Below are positions 10,960-21,996 of a stretch of 64,000 bases of DNA, piece by piece. Source of the DNA: Tetradesmus obliquus (Eukaryota; Chlorophyta; Chlorophyceae; Sphaeropleales; Scenedesmaceae). Made by a program: the position numbers and the translations under genes. The stretch spans positions 9,260,501 to 9,324,500 of the forward strand of contig CP126191.1 in assembly GCA_030272155.1 (NCBI GenBank), written 5' to 3'. A model generated the notes under the pieces. It was not told the DNA's origin. It ran no database searches and saw only the letters and a list, made by a program, of their open reading frames with translations. The first letter of the stretch is position 1, and the number at the start of each line of letters is the position of its first letter.

Positions 10960-13011
10960 TGAGTTGGAAGAGGTCGTTGATGTTTGTTCGGCGCATTGCC
11001 AGCGACAGTTTGAATGGCTAGGAAGTGGCAGGCAAGTGTGCTGGATAGCTGCAGCAGGTTGGGTTGACGCTGGGCTGAGGCAAGCACTTTTTGGTGTGGT
11101 AGTGTGTCTGGCCTGCAGTTACGTTTTGTTTCGGCAGTGGTGAATAGCTCTGGGTGTACAGTCACCAGTCAGCAACGTGATCATGCAGTGATGCTGGGGG
11201 TGGGGTCTGGTCAGGTTCTGGCAGGAGCGGTGGCAGCCTGCAGCAGCAACTTTAGCAGGCAGCTCTTGCCAGTAGTGTCAGCTGAATGTGGTTGTGCGGA
11301 GGTGCTTTGGTTGTATAATATCACCGATCAGGATTTTGAGCATGTGAATGGTTAGCCCTGGTTTGGACAGACAGCCGGTTGTGTTGAAGAGGGCAACACA
11401 GTAAGAGGGCTGCACGGCTGCTGTGCTTGCATTGTGATGCGGAGCTGGTGGCCGGCACTGCTTGCAAAAACCAACTGTTATCATGCGTCCAGCATGCGCT
11501 TCTTTGTACTTCTCAAGAGTTGCTGTTGAGTTTTTGTTCTGTCATTGGACATGGTGTGTGCTACAGCAAGAATTCCGTAAGCACCATCAAACACAAACAC
11601 AACAGCATGGCGGAGGGAGTTGTGGCATTGTTGTGCGAGTGTGCAATCACACAAGCACAGCGCCATAGTGCGTGAGGTGGTCTGCAATTGGCAAGGCAGC
11701 AGGCCCTAATTGTGGTGGTAATGGTGCAATAGTGCTAAGCCTGTGTTGTTGGTGTGAAGCGGGTGGAATAGCTGCAGCATGCACAGCACTGCTGGATGAG
11801 CCTTGTCGAGCTTGTTGGGCCTGGTGCAGACGAGTTTGTGCTGTATGGCGTCGCTGGCAGCATGGCTGTTACAGGCATTTGATGACGGAGTTGCTGCTGT
11901 TAGCGTCCGGGCAGCAGCAACTGCTGAAGGCTGGGCGTAATGTATCACAGTAGGTGGCAGAGCACGTTATGGAGCAATGCTCACTGTTCAGTTGCTTAGT
12001 TGCTCTATCATGCATGTTATACTCGACCTTGTCATGTCTGCATCTGCTGTTGCACTGCTGAGCAAGCAGCACAATTGCCAGCGGATGCAAGTAACACATT
12101 GGACACATGAAGGCTTGCTGTCCGAGTTGGTAGCTGTAGGGCAGGTCGGAATATAGTATGGCTCGTTTGCTATCTTTGTTGTTCTACTGTTGTACGGTTC
12201 TGTTGCCGCTTGGCTGGTTGCCCATTGCTGTTTGGGGCAAATGACTCACGTGTGGAAGTCCGACCTTTGTCACCCTGGCTTCAGTCTTTGCAAGGATGGG
12301 CGCTGCTAGCTTGCAAGAGAACAATTCCCAGCAGCAGCTGTAACAGCTTACGAAGTTGACGTTTGGTTTGCTGTACCAGGCCCGTCCTGAAAGCTGTGTT
12401 TAGCAGGCTTGTCTGCCCAGCTACTGGCTGCAGAGCAGCACATAATGTTGCCGTCTGCATTAAGAGGCGCGTGCAGGTGCTTGACTTGGCTGCATTTTTG
12501 AGCTGAAAACGTTCTTCTCTGGCATTTCACACTGATCTCAACAGTCCAACTGCGCTGTAGGTCCTACAGATGGTATGCTCCCGATCAGCTGGACCACCCA
12601 ACATCCGAAACAAAGCAGTGGATTTGCGCTGCGCGTTACCCTTGAATTGTTGGTCCAAAACTTAACCACACCAACATCACACGTTTCGACAACGTCCGAC
12701 GGTGTAAACGTGTACACGCACCGCCATCAAAGGCAGGCTTGGGCACCTGCCCAAAGCCATTACACATTCGGCTAACTTGTGTGACCCGATAAGCTCACCA
12801 GTATTTCGACCTATTAACACATGCGAACAACACCAAAGACATCAAACAATCCCAAGCAACATCTCTGACAGCCCTCAGCTGCTTTCACTGTCTGCTAGTA
12901 ATCAACAGCTCCGGAAGTTCACGACAGCAGCTAACACGTAGCTTGATTGAGCAAAATACTGCATACACTAGCTAAATAAGCTCTATTTTAAGTCAAAGAA
13001 ACAAAACCACC
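10960..13011. other. Intergenic: hydrolase 3' flank and PKS promoter
   Basis: About 2 kb without a supportable gene. The first several hundred bases are G/T-rich on the plus strand, like long algal 3' UTRs, but no TGTAA motif lies close to the hydrolase stop. The last 250 bp before the PKS ATG are AT-richer, ending CAAAACCACCATGG, a good initiation context. Confidence 0.5.
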
Positions 13012-14671
13012 ATGGCTTGCCCCACCTTCAAGTCCGGCAGCGAGCCCCTGATCCTGGGCACCGGCGAGGCATACCCGCACCACACCTACAGCCAGCAGGA
13101 GTTCCTGCAGGCACTGCTGGAGGTGAGAAGCAGCAACCCTGCATCCTCTTCAGGTTATTGCCGGCAATGTCTGCTAATTGAAAATGTGTTGGTGACACCA
13201 GCTGCTGTGAAAGCCGGTTCAATCAATGTTTGACCGCAAATCAGGCCTGCCCGCAGCCATCTGGCGGGAGAAGGGATTGCATGTTGTCCGTAAGCACCCG
13301 CCACCCAAATCAAAGCCTGGCCCTTGTCTGACACCTGCGCTGTACTGCTGCACTGCTGTACTGCCTCTGCTCCTCCCCATGCAGCGCTACCCCATGGATG
13401 AGGCGAGTGCTGCTTTTGCGCGCCGCATCTTCCCAGCCACAGGCATCACTGCCGGCAGCAGCGCCCTGCCACGCGACCAGCTGTTCAAGCGCATGCCCCG
13501 CAGCGAGTTCGTGACCTACATCAGGGACACCACGGTGAGTGCTGCTATGCTGCAGCATGTCAAGCACATCTCCATTTTCATGTTATACTGTCCATCTTTA
13601 CACCTCTGCTGTGTGCAGTCCATGCAGGGCCACCAAGCAGCAGCTGTTCAAAATGCAGCACTGTGCCTGCATGCAGCTCACGTGTCAACACCGGTGTAGC
13701 TACAGCTCTGTATCATGCTCAAACATACACACACCATCACGCCTCACCCTCTCACCCTCCCCTGCATGTTCATTTGCGTTGCCGCCCTTCAACAGGAGGA
13801 CATGAGCTGCCGCGCAGCGCAGCAGGCGCTAGCAGCCTGGGGCGGCGACCTCTCCAGCATCACCCACATCGTTTTTGGCACCATGTCAGCAGTCATCGAC
13901 GCACCCACAACCGACAGCCGCCTCATCAACAGCATGGGCCTGCGCCCAGACATCCGCCGCCTCTCCGTGCAACAGATGGGCTGCTTGACAGGCTTCCGCT
14001 GCCTCAGCACAGCAGCAGAGCTGGCCGCAGCAAACCCCGCAGCGCGCATCCTCGTCATCGTGGCAGACGTGCGCAGCGGGCTGCAGAACCAGCTGCCGCA
14101 CTGGGAAAGTAACAACAGCGGCGGCCCCAGCCGCGCATGCATCATCTCCTGCGCGCTGTTCAGGGACGCTGCGTCAGCCGTTGTGATCGGCGCAGGTGCC
14201 CGTGCTGGCGAGGTGCCGCTAGCGAAGGTGCTGCGCAGCGCGAGCGCCTTCCTGCCCGGAACGTTGGACTACGTGCACATCACTGACGGCGATGACGCCA
14301 CCATCAGCTGGTATAACAGCAAGGATCTGCCCCATGCAGTCAGCGCCGCAGCGCCAGACATGGTGGCACGCCTGCTGAAGGGCGTGAAAGGCGCCTCAAT
14401 CAGCCGCACCGCATTTGCAATGCACCCGGGAGGCCCCAAGATTCTGCAGCTGACAGCTAAGGCCCTGGGCGTTACTGATGACGCATTTGCAACCTCCTGG
14501 GGGTTCCTGCAGCAGCACGGCAACACCTCTGGCTCCTCTAACCTCGCGCTGCTGCACAGGGAGCTGATGAGAGCAGGAACTGATGCATCACCCCGCACAC
14601 GTGACATCATGTGTGTGGGTATCGGGCCTGGCCTGGCACTGGAGGGCCTGCTGCTGCGCAGGGTGCCACCC

Positions 14672-14705
<34 letters not shown>

Positions 14706-14845
14706 GGCTGGGGCTTGTGGCTCGGCAGCTGGCACATGTGCAGCAGGCATGGCGGCGCAGCAGCAGCAGCAGGGTGGGGCGCAGCCGCAGCTGGGTGACT
14801 GCGCGCGTGACGCCCGCAGGAGACGACACCGGCAGCTGCAACTGA
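13012..14845 (+). CDS. Type III polyketide synthase (chalcone/stilbene synthase superfamily)
   Basis: Three exons, 13012-13122, 13385-13534 and 13796-14845, in phase, 436 residues. Catalytic triad: Cys150 in QQMGCLTGF, His297 in AMHPGGPKIL and Asn330 in GNTSGSS; the His-Asn spacing of 33 equals that of plant chalcone synthase. The N-terminal LGTGEAYPHHTYSQ and the CVGIGPGLALEG near the C terminus are also family hallmarks. The enzyme condenses malonyl-CoA onto an acyl-CoA starter on the active-site Cys; the starter cannot be told from sequence. After the fold ends (about residue 378) comes an extra tail of about 58 residues: a run of eleven Gln, a short predicted helix and a basic Ser/Arg stretch. 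No transit peptide is obvious. Start chosen at the ATG in CCACCATGG. A TGTAA lies at about 15450. Family call firm, product unknown. Confidence 0.92.
14673..14704 (+). repeat. CAG run encoding polyGln in PKS tail
   Basis: About 32 bp of CAG units in frame as Gln within the C-terminal extension of the polyketide synthase, a coding CAG run on the sense strand. Confidence 0.95.
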
Positions 14846-15969
14846 TGCTGAAACGTGCAACAATGTACCGTTGACTAGTGGCATCATAGAGGCAGTAGCG
14901 TACTGCTTTGGCGGCGAGTATCATGCACAGCAATGTTGGATTTCAAAGTGCTGGCCGTCTGGCATCCGATTATTTTCAATTGGGTCAGTGTGGCTTGGCA
15001 AGGCTGTGGCTGGGGGCCACGGCACTGTGCTAGAGGGTTTTAGAATGTCTTGAGTTTATGTTGACGCAACGGCAGGGTGACATATGAATGATTGGGGCCG
15101 TCACAAGATTGTTTGACACCATGTGAACCTGTGTGGGTGTGTTGTTGTTTTAAATAACTGCGTCGCATTGCGTTGAAGCTTGGTGCAGCGCGTTGGTGCC
15201 AAAGGTTTAGGAATAATACCCGCTAAAGTGATCACAGTCTAACGAAGCAAGTGTGCGCATGGAAGTGCTGAATTGCACTGATTGTATTGGTATGCATAAG
15301 CATTGCACTTTGTGTCGTACTGCCATAGGCAGCATGGTGTGACCCCACAGGTGGACATGGAAAGAGTGGAATACTCCAAAACTGTAGATCCTGGCCACAG
15401 GCATGTGCTGCCTTGTTGGTGCGCCAATTGCATTTGCAAATTGTCGCATTTGTAATGCATGCGTCTACTGGCAGGCAGGCTGCTCAGCATGCTCAACATC
15501 CTTTGCATCCGCTGCAGTGCAGCGGTCACCGTGTTGTGGCCGCCACAACAGGCGGCGGCGTCTGCCTGCATGGCGCCTGTGATTGTCTCCTGGATTTAAG
15601 AAGGAGACATACCGGATTTTCTCATGCTGTGGCTTGAATTCAGTATCAGATGGTAATATGCCAATGGTGTAACCTGCACTGCCGATGGCATCACTGCTTT
15701 GTTCGTTGTGTGCACTGGCTGCAGCGCTGCCGCTGGTGTACTCTGCGGTGCAATCAACTGACCTGGAATGAGACAAGCATAATACATGTGAATGCACTCG
15801 TTGGCTCTGTCCCTGCCTCAGTTTTGACTGGAAGAAGTACTCCTCTCTCTCCTCCCTGTCATCCAGAATGGGGCAAGCACGTGTAGACATATAGCCAGCG
15901 GGTGGCCTTAAGACTCCCATTTTACTCCAGGGAGTACTCCCAGTGTACTCCCAGCAAGACACACACCCT
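14846..15969. other. Gene-poor flank downstream of PKS
   Basis: No supportable gene. It contains TGTAA at about 15450 (possible PKS poly(A) signal, long 3' UTR). From 15906 on, GGGAGTACTCCCAGTGTACTCCC-like short palindromes begin, the outskirts of the repeat at 16588-16925. Confidence 0.5.
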
Positions 15970-15974
15970 ACCCC

Positions 15975-16582
15975 TGTAACGGGGACCTGTGGTGACACTG
16001 TCCGGTGACATGTCTCTATAGCCCGCTACAAGGTAGAGGATGGGACGCTATCCAATACCACTGTTATACAGGAGAACGACGTGCACTCAGTGCGAGGGGA
16101 TTTGATGCCGACCTCGGGTTTTATCTTGCGGTCTGGCTACGTCGGCAAGGACGTGTGTATATATGGTGCACCCGGCTTGGAGGCGGTTGCTCCGCGACGC
16201 TCTGGTGGCAACAGGCTCGCTGGGGTGCATAACAAATACATAAGGCAGGGCCCTACCCCTGCGGGTTGATCGCCACAGATGTGGGGCACCCATTACAGTA
16301 CAGACATGCATAGCCGCGCTCGACGGTGGTCTGCTAGGGCAGAAAGCCAATGCCAGGAAGAACAAACGAGTGGAAAACGACCCATCAACGCTCAAAGAGT
16401 TATCGTGATGTGTGAATGTCTGAAAGTAACTCGAGGTCATCGCCACGGGGTGATTCCCGTGCGCTGGACGTCGAGTAGGCCAGTAAGACCGTCATGCTTA
16501 GCGAGGACGCTAAGAGAATAGGTGGGGGGGAGTTGTAACGGGGTCCGATCCCTCCTATGACATCCAGTTTTCCCTCGTTACA
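15975..16582. mobile_element. LTR-like insertion (solo LTR or TRIM), 608 bp, 5-bp target duplication
   Basis: The segment begins TGTAACGGGGACC and ends CGTTACA, so it has TG...CA ends with a 7-bp inverted terminal match, as LTRs do. It is flanked on both sides by ACCCC (15970-15974 and 16583-16587), a 5-bp target-site duplication typical of LTR retrotransposons. A TATA-like TGTATATATGG lies near 16157. Close to the 3' end a purine tract (GGTGGGGGGGAG) precedes a second TGTAACGGGG at 16535, which could be a polypurine tract abutting a very short second terminal repeat. No gag/pol coding is present, so solo LTR or miniature element cannot be separated. Confidence 0.55.
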
Positions 16583-16587
16583 ACCCC

Positions 16588-16925
16588 CCTGGAGCAGCAC
16601 TCCGGAGTACTCCCGCTACTCCCGCCCGCAGCAACCCAGGCAGGGCCCTGGAGTAGCACTCCGGAATACTCCAGCTACTCCGGGTACTCGCCTTGTGCTG
16701 ACCGGCCCTGGAGTAGCACTCCGGAGTACTCCCGCTACTCCCGCCCGCACCAACCCGGGCAGGGCCCTGGAGTAGCACTCCGGAGTACTCCAGCTACTCC
16801 AGTTACTGGCCTAGTACCAACCGGCCCTGGAGTAGCACTCCGGAGTACTCCCGCTACTCCCGCCCGCACCCACCCAGGCAGGCCCCTGGAGTAGCACTCC
16901 GGAGTACTCCAGCTACTCCAGGCAG
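16588..16925. repeat. Six 59/60-bp units forming a 119-bp dimeric tandem repeat
   Basis: Units start (CCTGGAGYAGCACTCCGGA) at 16588, 16647, 16707, 16766, 16826 and 16885, alternating 59 and 60 bp. Odd units share a CGCCCGCACCAACCCGGGCA-type second half; even units share CAGCTACTCC plus a different tail, so the array is three A-B dimers. Each unit carries the palindrome GGAGTACTCC. Confidence 0.9.
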
Positions 16926-17589
16926 TTCAGCATGTCAGCCAGCGTTCGCATCCACTTAATATTATTTCAAAAACGGTAATTGCTATAAGTCAATATATGT
17001 TCTGAGTGAACAGCTGTACTTCAGTCAGACATTCGCTTATCGTGCACGTGCACTATGCGATGCGACGATTTCCGCCCAGCGGCGCGACTTCGTTGCTTAA
17101 CATCACAAAGTGGATGATATGCTGTTGTAGCTTTTAATTCAGGACACTTGAAGCGTGCCAAGCACGACATCAAAAGCAGTTTTACTGTTGACCAGGTTGC
17201 ACTGAACAGCACTCAAGTATTTCAGCATACACGACAGCACTTTAAAAGTGCTGCACAAGGCACAAGTTGTGCACACAGCAGTGCACTGTGCAGTGGTGCA
17301 TGGCACATTTCTGTTGCAGTACAGCACAAGCCCATTCAAGCAGAGGGCAGCACAACTGCCTGCGCAGGCAGTGCAGCATGCTGCATCTTCTGCAGGATGC
17401 CGCATCAGCTGGCGTGCATGCTGCGTAGCTGCATCAACACTGCTGCTGCTGCATGTAAAATGTCAGGTGCTGCTTGCTTCAGATGAACAAGCCCTATGTA
17501 TGTTGTTTGCACGCTTTGATAGCGTGCAATTGTTGTGCAGCACGAACAGAAAGCGAGGGCAATTGAGCACCTGGGTGCTTAGGCCCACA

Positions 17590-17970
17590 CGCATCACCTA
17601 AACCAGACCCTGCACCCTTCACCCTAAACTACCCTAAACCCTAAACCCTCACCTGCATGCATCACCTGCACCGAAACCCCACAGAGACCGTAAACTGCGT
17701 ACTGGCTACGCTAAACCACAACCCTAGCCTCCTAAAACCCTAACCCTAACCCTAGGCCACTGCTAGGCCGTCTGGGTCCCCTGTGGTGGTGTGTTGGCTC
17801 GGCCGCCCACAGCGGCCGTGCCAGCACACCACCACAGGGAAGCACGGCCTAGCAGTGGCCTAGGGTTAGGGTTAGGGTTTTAGGAGGCTAGGGTTATGGT
17901 TTAGCTCCGCTCGCATCGCCGCACTGTTACCCTAAACCCTAAACCCTCACCTGCACGCATCACCTAAACC
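17590..17970. repeat. Interstitial telomere-like repeats with a 196-bp hairpin palindrome
   Basis: 17710-17905 is a near-perfect inverted repeat with its centre near 17808 (CGGCCGC-CCACA-GCGGCCG). Each arm runs from GCTAAACC through CTCCTAAAACCCTAACCC to GGCCACTGCTAGGCCGT and GTGGTGGTGTG. The arms contain TTAGGG-type units. The hairpin is bracketed by a 37-bp direct repeat of ACCCTAAACCCTAAACCCTC... at 17631-17667 and 17929-17965 (one mismatch), i.e. plant-type TTTAGGG units. Confidence 0.9.
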
Positions 17971-19900
17971 AAACCCTGAACCCTAAATCAAACCCAGCAC
18001 GCCACGTCTAATGTTGCTGGAAGAGCGTGTGCTCACCCTGCTGCTGCTGCTGGCTGGCTGCACAACTGCTGTACAGCATGGTGGCGACAGACAATACCTA
18101 CTTGCTTGCTTCAATGCCAGTCTACAAAACAGCACTTCGTCTCTGTTTATTGTATGAGTTTGATGTCAGGGATAAGCTCTTTGTCCCATTAGCTTCAGTG
18201 TTTGCTGATCATGAACACTGCTGTGCTGAGCTGCAGCTGCTGGTTCTTGTGGGGAGTTTGACCAGTGAACGAGCCAGGCCTATAGGGTTGACTGAGGAAG
18301 GAAATGTTCGGCTTTTGCACCCTTATGCGTTGCAATCGTTCGCGTTGTAATCTTTGTCGATGCTTGTTTGATGAAAGGCGCGTGCACCGAAGGTTCACGT
18401 CAAGCTACCCAGCAGGAAGTTGCGGCGAAAGCGTGAGCTCAGCCAGAACACAATTATAGGCTCGGAATAGTAGAAAAGTATTGTTGTTGTTGCGAATGGC
18501 GCAACATCACTTTCGCGTGAGTTTGCAGGTCAGCCTGGAGTAGCTGGAGTACTCCGGAGTGGTCCTCCAGGCAGGTCGAGGGTCCTGCGGGAGTGGTGCT
18601 GCAGCACTCCCAGAGTACTCCCAGAGTACTCCCACTTAACTCCTGAAGTTTTTTAAAAAGGTTTGGAGTACTCCAGGAGTACTCCTGGGTACTCCAGTCA
18701 GGGGTACTCCAGGCCCAACTCCATGGGAGTTGGGGTGCCACCCCCGGCGGGAGTAGGTGCCTACTCCCAGCCACTGAATATCAAAACTCCCACAAAACTC
18801 CGGGGAGTGTTCAGGCACTCTGCTGGCTATATGTGCACGTGTAAAACGTTATTGCAGGGGGATGGCCACATGTTGGGATGCTGCTCGGGTTGAACTTCAA
18901 CTGTTGAACGAATTGCTGTGACGACTTCAACTGCTGCAAAGCACCAGTCGGCGCTGCACATTCTGGCACAGGTCAAAACATGTGAGTGGAATTCCACACC
19001 ACCACCGATGCTGGTCATGACCAGCAGCTGATCAGCAACTTCCAAAATGTGAAGATGTGACCAGCTGCAGCGCGCTTTCCTTCCTTCCGGAGAAAGCACC
19101 GCTTTTGCTGGGCATTTATTTCGATTTTTATGGGCTTTTGCTGGGTTGTGCTGGCTTTCATTGGGGTTTTAAAGCAAACACAGTACAAAATTTGTTATGT
19201 CACGCTTAACCAGGGCGCAAACGCGGCTTGTACACCACATTCTGTGCAGCGCATCCTGTTTCGAACTTGTACATAGCCTGCGGTCTATGGCGTTTTGCTG
19301 AGCGCTTCCAATTTGGGGCTCAAAGTGGAGTAATTTGGCGTGTCATTGACACACCAGACTGGGCACCTGCCAGGTGCCTGAGGCAGTGCCTGAGGCAGAC
19401 ACCCTTGCTTGATTGTAAGGGGCAGCCGGCACAGGCATTGTAGCAATGCTGCCAGTTCAAATGTGAGGCAAAAGATGCAAGGGTTCAAGGGCCAGGCAGA
19501 CATCCTTAGGCGTCGGTGGGTCCTGCCAGCCAGTGTAAGCCGTCGGTCTAGGTGACACCCGTAAATCACCGAGCGTCCGTGTTCAGACCACGCCTCGGGT
19601 TTCCAAATATTGAAAGGTAATCAGCACGGTGGTTACTACAGCAGCTGCAAGCGCTTTGATGTTCAGAGGATCGATCGTCCTTTCGAGGGTTACAACTCCG
19701 CAAGCAACACCACGTTCGAGCACGTGTGGGGGATCCTAGTGCGCTTGGTGTGTGATTTAGCGTGAACTGGGGGCGTGTGTGTGTTCCTACGCTATCAACG
19801 ATGTTCACTCTAGCCTTTCCCTCTTAAAGCGATGCTGGATTACAGCTGCTGGCTGCAGATTCCGCTTCCGTGCCTGTTTTGCTTCCACGACACAGTTGCA
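17971..19900. other. Gene-poor region with dispersed GGAGTACTCC palindromes
   Basis: No supportable gene. 18534-18815 is packed with GGAGTACTCC-type short inverted repeats, related to the array at 16588 but without clear tandem units. Around 19500-19760 the sequence has short inverted matches but does not fold as a tRNA by eye. Upstream exons of the membrane protein could lie near 19780-19900 but cannot be fixed. Confidence 0.45.
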
Positions 19901-19928
19901 GTCGCAAGAGGCCGCGGCTGCACGACAC

Positions 19929-20072
19929 ATGGGCATCATGCAGCAGCGAGCCACCATGAACATGCTGCTGACGCTGCAGCCCTATCGGCTGGAGCAGGCC
20001 TTCTGGCGCAGTGGTCAGACACGCAGGTGGGAGACCTCTGCTGCCCAGTAGCAGCACCAGCAGCAGTAGCAC

Positions 20073-20106
<34 letters not shown>

Positions 20107-21996
20107 GATGGCAGCGTCTGCCAGGTGTTTTGCATGCCAAGAAGCAGTCCGCATGCAGGATCCTCGCTGCCATGCACTGTGATCCTCTGGCAGTGAGCTT
20201 GGCACTGTCGCAGCAACTTCTAGCAACAGCAGGCAGCACTGACTACCAGCTGCCCATCTTTCGAAACCAGAGGCCTACTGCCACCCAGCATGTGTCTGCT
20301 GCTATGCCCCCTCTGCTCCTGCTAACACTCGTGTCCTTCTCTGTCACTCTTGGCAACTGCCATATCTCATACCGCAGGCGGCTGATGATAGCAATGCTGT
20401 AGCCTATGTCAAGACGCTGATTCTCTTGTGCTTCTCTGTCACCATTGCTGTATTGCAACGCAGGCGGCTGATGATAGCAGATGCTGTCGCGTGCGTCATG
20501 GCGTTGATCCACGCGAGCATCATGGTGTACCGCGTGGCAGCAGCAGAGCCCGGCAAATCCATCTTCAGCTTCTATTTTGGGCCCAGGCTGCCCCTCTTCA
20601 GCCTCGGCATGCAAAAGATCTTCTACCAGAGCGGCGCGCTGCTGCTGTTGCTAACCATCGCAGCAGCAGCGTCCGGCAGCGAGGACTACTACACGCAGCA
20701 CCGGCACGCGCTGTGCCTCATGAATCGGCTGCTGCGGCTGCTGTTTAGTTCGGCGCAGCTGCTGTCGAGCGGGGCGCGGGAATATCTGGCGCCGTCGCTG
20801 GCGTTGCGCACGCAGGCGCTGCAGCAGCGGCCGTGGAAGGCACTGGGCATAGTCACCCTGCACCCCGTGATATTCTGGATGATGCAGGTGAGCGCGCATG
20901 TGCGGCACAGTGCCCTACAAGTGACAAGTGCGTTGATGTAGCGGTTGGGATCTGCTCTGCGTGTAGAACTCATCGCTGCCGTGCGCATCACAGGCGTGCC
21001 AACACAGCCCGTGGGTTTGCTACACGCGCTGTTCATGCAAAACTTGTATCAGATTGGGACAGGCGCCTGCAACTTTAGAGGTGGCTTTTCCACAACTTCT
21101 CTCGCACCTACAGGTTTCCTCACCTCGTTTCCTGCGTTGCGCCTCCTCACACCGTTTCCTGTGCTGTGGTGTCCTGCCGCAGGCCCAGTTTGTGCTGCCG
21201 TGGCGCATGGCGCTGCTACAGCCATAGCTCCATCAACTGTTGTTGCCACCTGTTGTTGCCACTTCTTTTTCACCTACCGCTTTCCTCACGTGCGGTGCAC
21301 CTCGCTTCCTGTGCTGTGTGGTCCTGCATACAGGCCCAATTTGTGCTGCCGTGGCGCATGGCGCTGCTGATGCAGCTCGCCAACACCGCGGTAGCTCTCT
21401 GCTACTGGTCTAGCCAGCTGCCGCTCTACCTTCACTCAATCCATCTGCAGCTCAACAGCACGCCGCAGCTATTCTACCAGCAGCAGGCTAGCGAGCTATG
21501 CCAAGGCATGCAGTACCTGGGATCCGGCCTGCGCATGGCGTTCGGGGATGTTACGTATGCGTTACAAGACGGTAGTGTGTGCGAGGGCCTACGCGCGCTG
21601 CAGGTGCTGCAGACTTTTGCGACGCTTGTGGGTCTGCTGGTGCTGCCGCTTAGCGTGAAGTATGGCATTGAGCGGCGCTACAAGCGGCAGTTCCTGCAGG
21701 AGTATCAGCAGGCAGAGGCGGCGGCAGCTGCAGAAGCAGCCGCAGCCAATGCGACAGGCAGCAGCAGCAGCAGGACAGCTGCTCCTGCTGGCGCTGACAG
21801 ACCAGCAGGTGCTGCAGCAGCAGCAGCAGCAGCAGGTGAGGGCAGTGCTGCAGCAGCAGTGACTACTGGGGAGGATCCGCAGACTGCTGTGGTGCTGCGG
21901 TGGGTTGCGTGTGTTGCTGCGCTGGTGGTTGGCGCGTGGCTGCTGGCAGAGCTCTTAGTGACTGAGGTGTACAGCAGGGTGGCTGTAACTGTGTGA
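19929..21996 (+). CDS. Polytopic membrane protein of unknown function
   Basis: Exons 19929-20026 (start uncertain), 20464-20887 and 21334-21996, in phase, about 394 residues. An acceptor-like ACAGTTGCAG at about 19893-19902 means the first exon may extend upstream. Hydrophobic segments read MIADAVACVMALIHASIMV, ALLLLLTIAAAA, IVTLHPVIFWMM, MALLMQLANTAVALCYW, FATLVGLLVLPLSV and VACVAALVVGAWLLAELLV, suggesting about six membrane spans. Between spans 5 and 6 lies a charged KYGIERRYKRQFLQEY helix and an Ala/Gln-rich loop. I recognise no family; no catalytic motif is visible. Both internal acceptors are duplicated just upstream (20378 and 21183), and each upstream copy would run into an in-frame stop within 9-15 codons. 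TGTAA follows at about 22026. Confidence 0.7.
20330..20486 (+). repeat. Duplicated 3' splice site, membrane gene exon 2
   Basis: CTTCTCTGTCAC ... GCAGGCGGCTGATGATAGCA occurs twice; the exon edges fall at 20378 and 20464, 86 bp apart. Only the second leads into the long open exon; the first reads RRLMIAML and then stops. Confidence 0.9.
21105..21372 (+). repeat. Duplicated 3' splice site, membrane gene exon 3
   Basis: A block of about 150 bp, including the pyrimidine-rich tract and CAGGCCCARTTTGTGCTGCCG, is repeated. Exon edges are at 21183 and 21334. The first copy reads AQFVLPWRMALLQP and then stops; the second continues for 221 codons. Confidence 0.9.

Noticed and set aside
19490-19760. 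tRNA-like segments
   Set aside because: No acceptor stem or TPsiC arm (GGTTCRANTCC) could be drawn on either strand.
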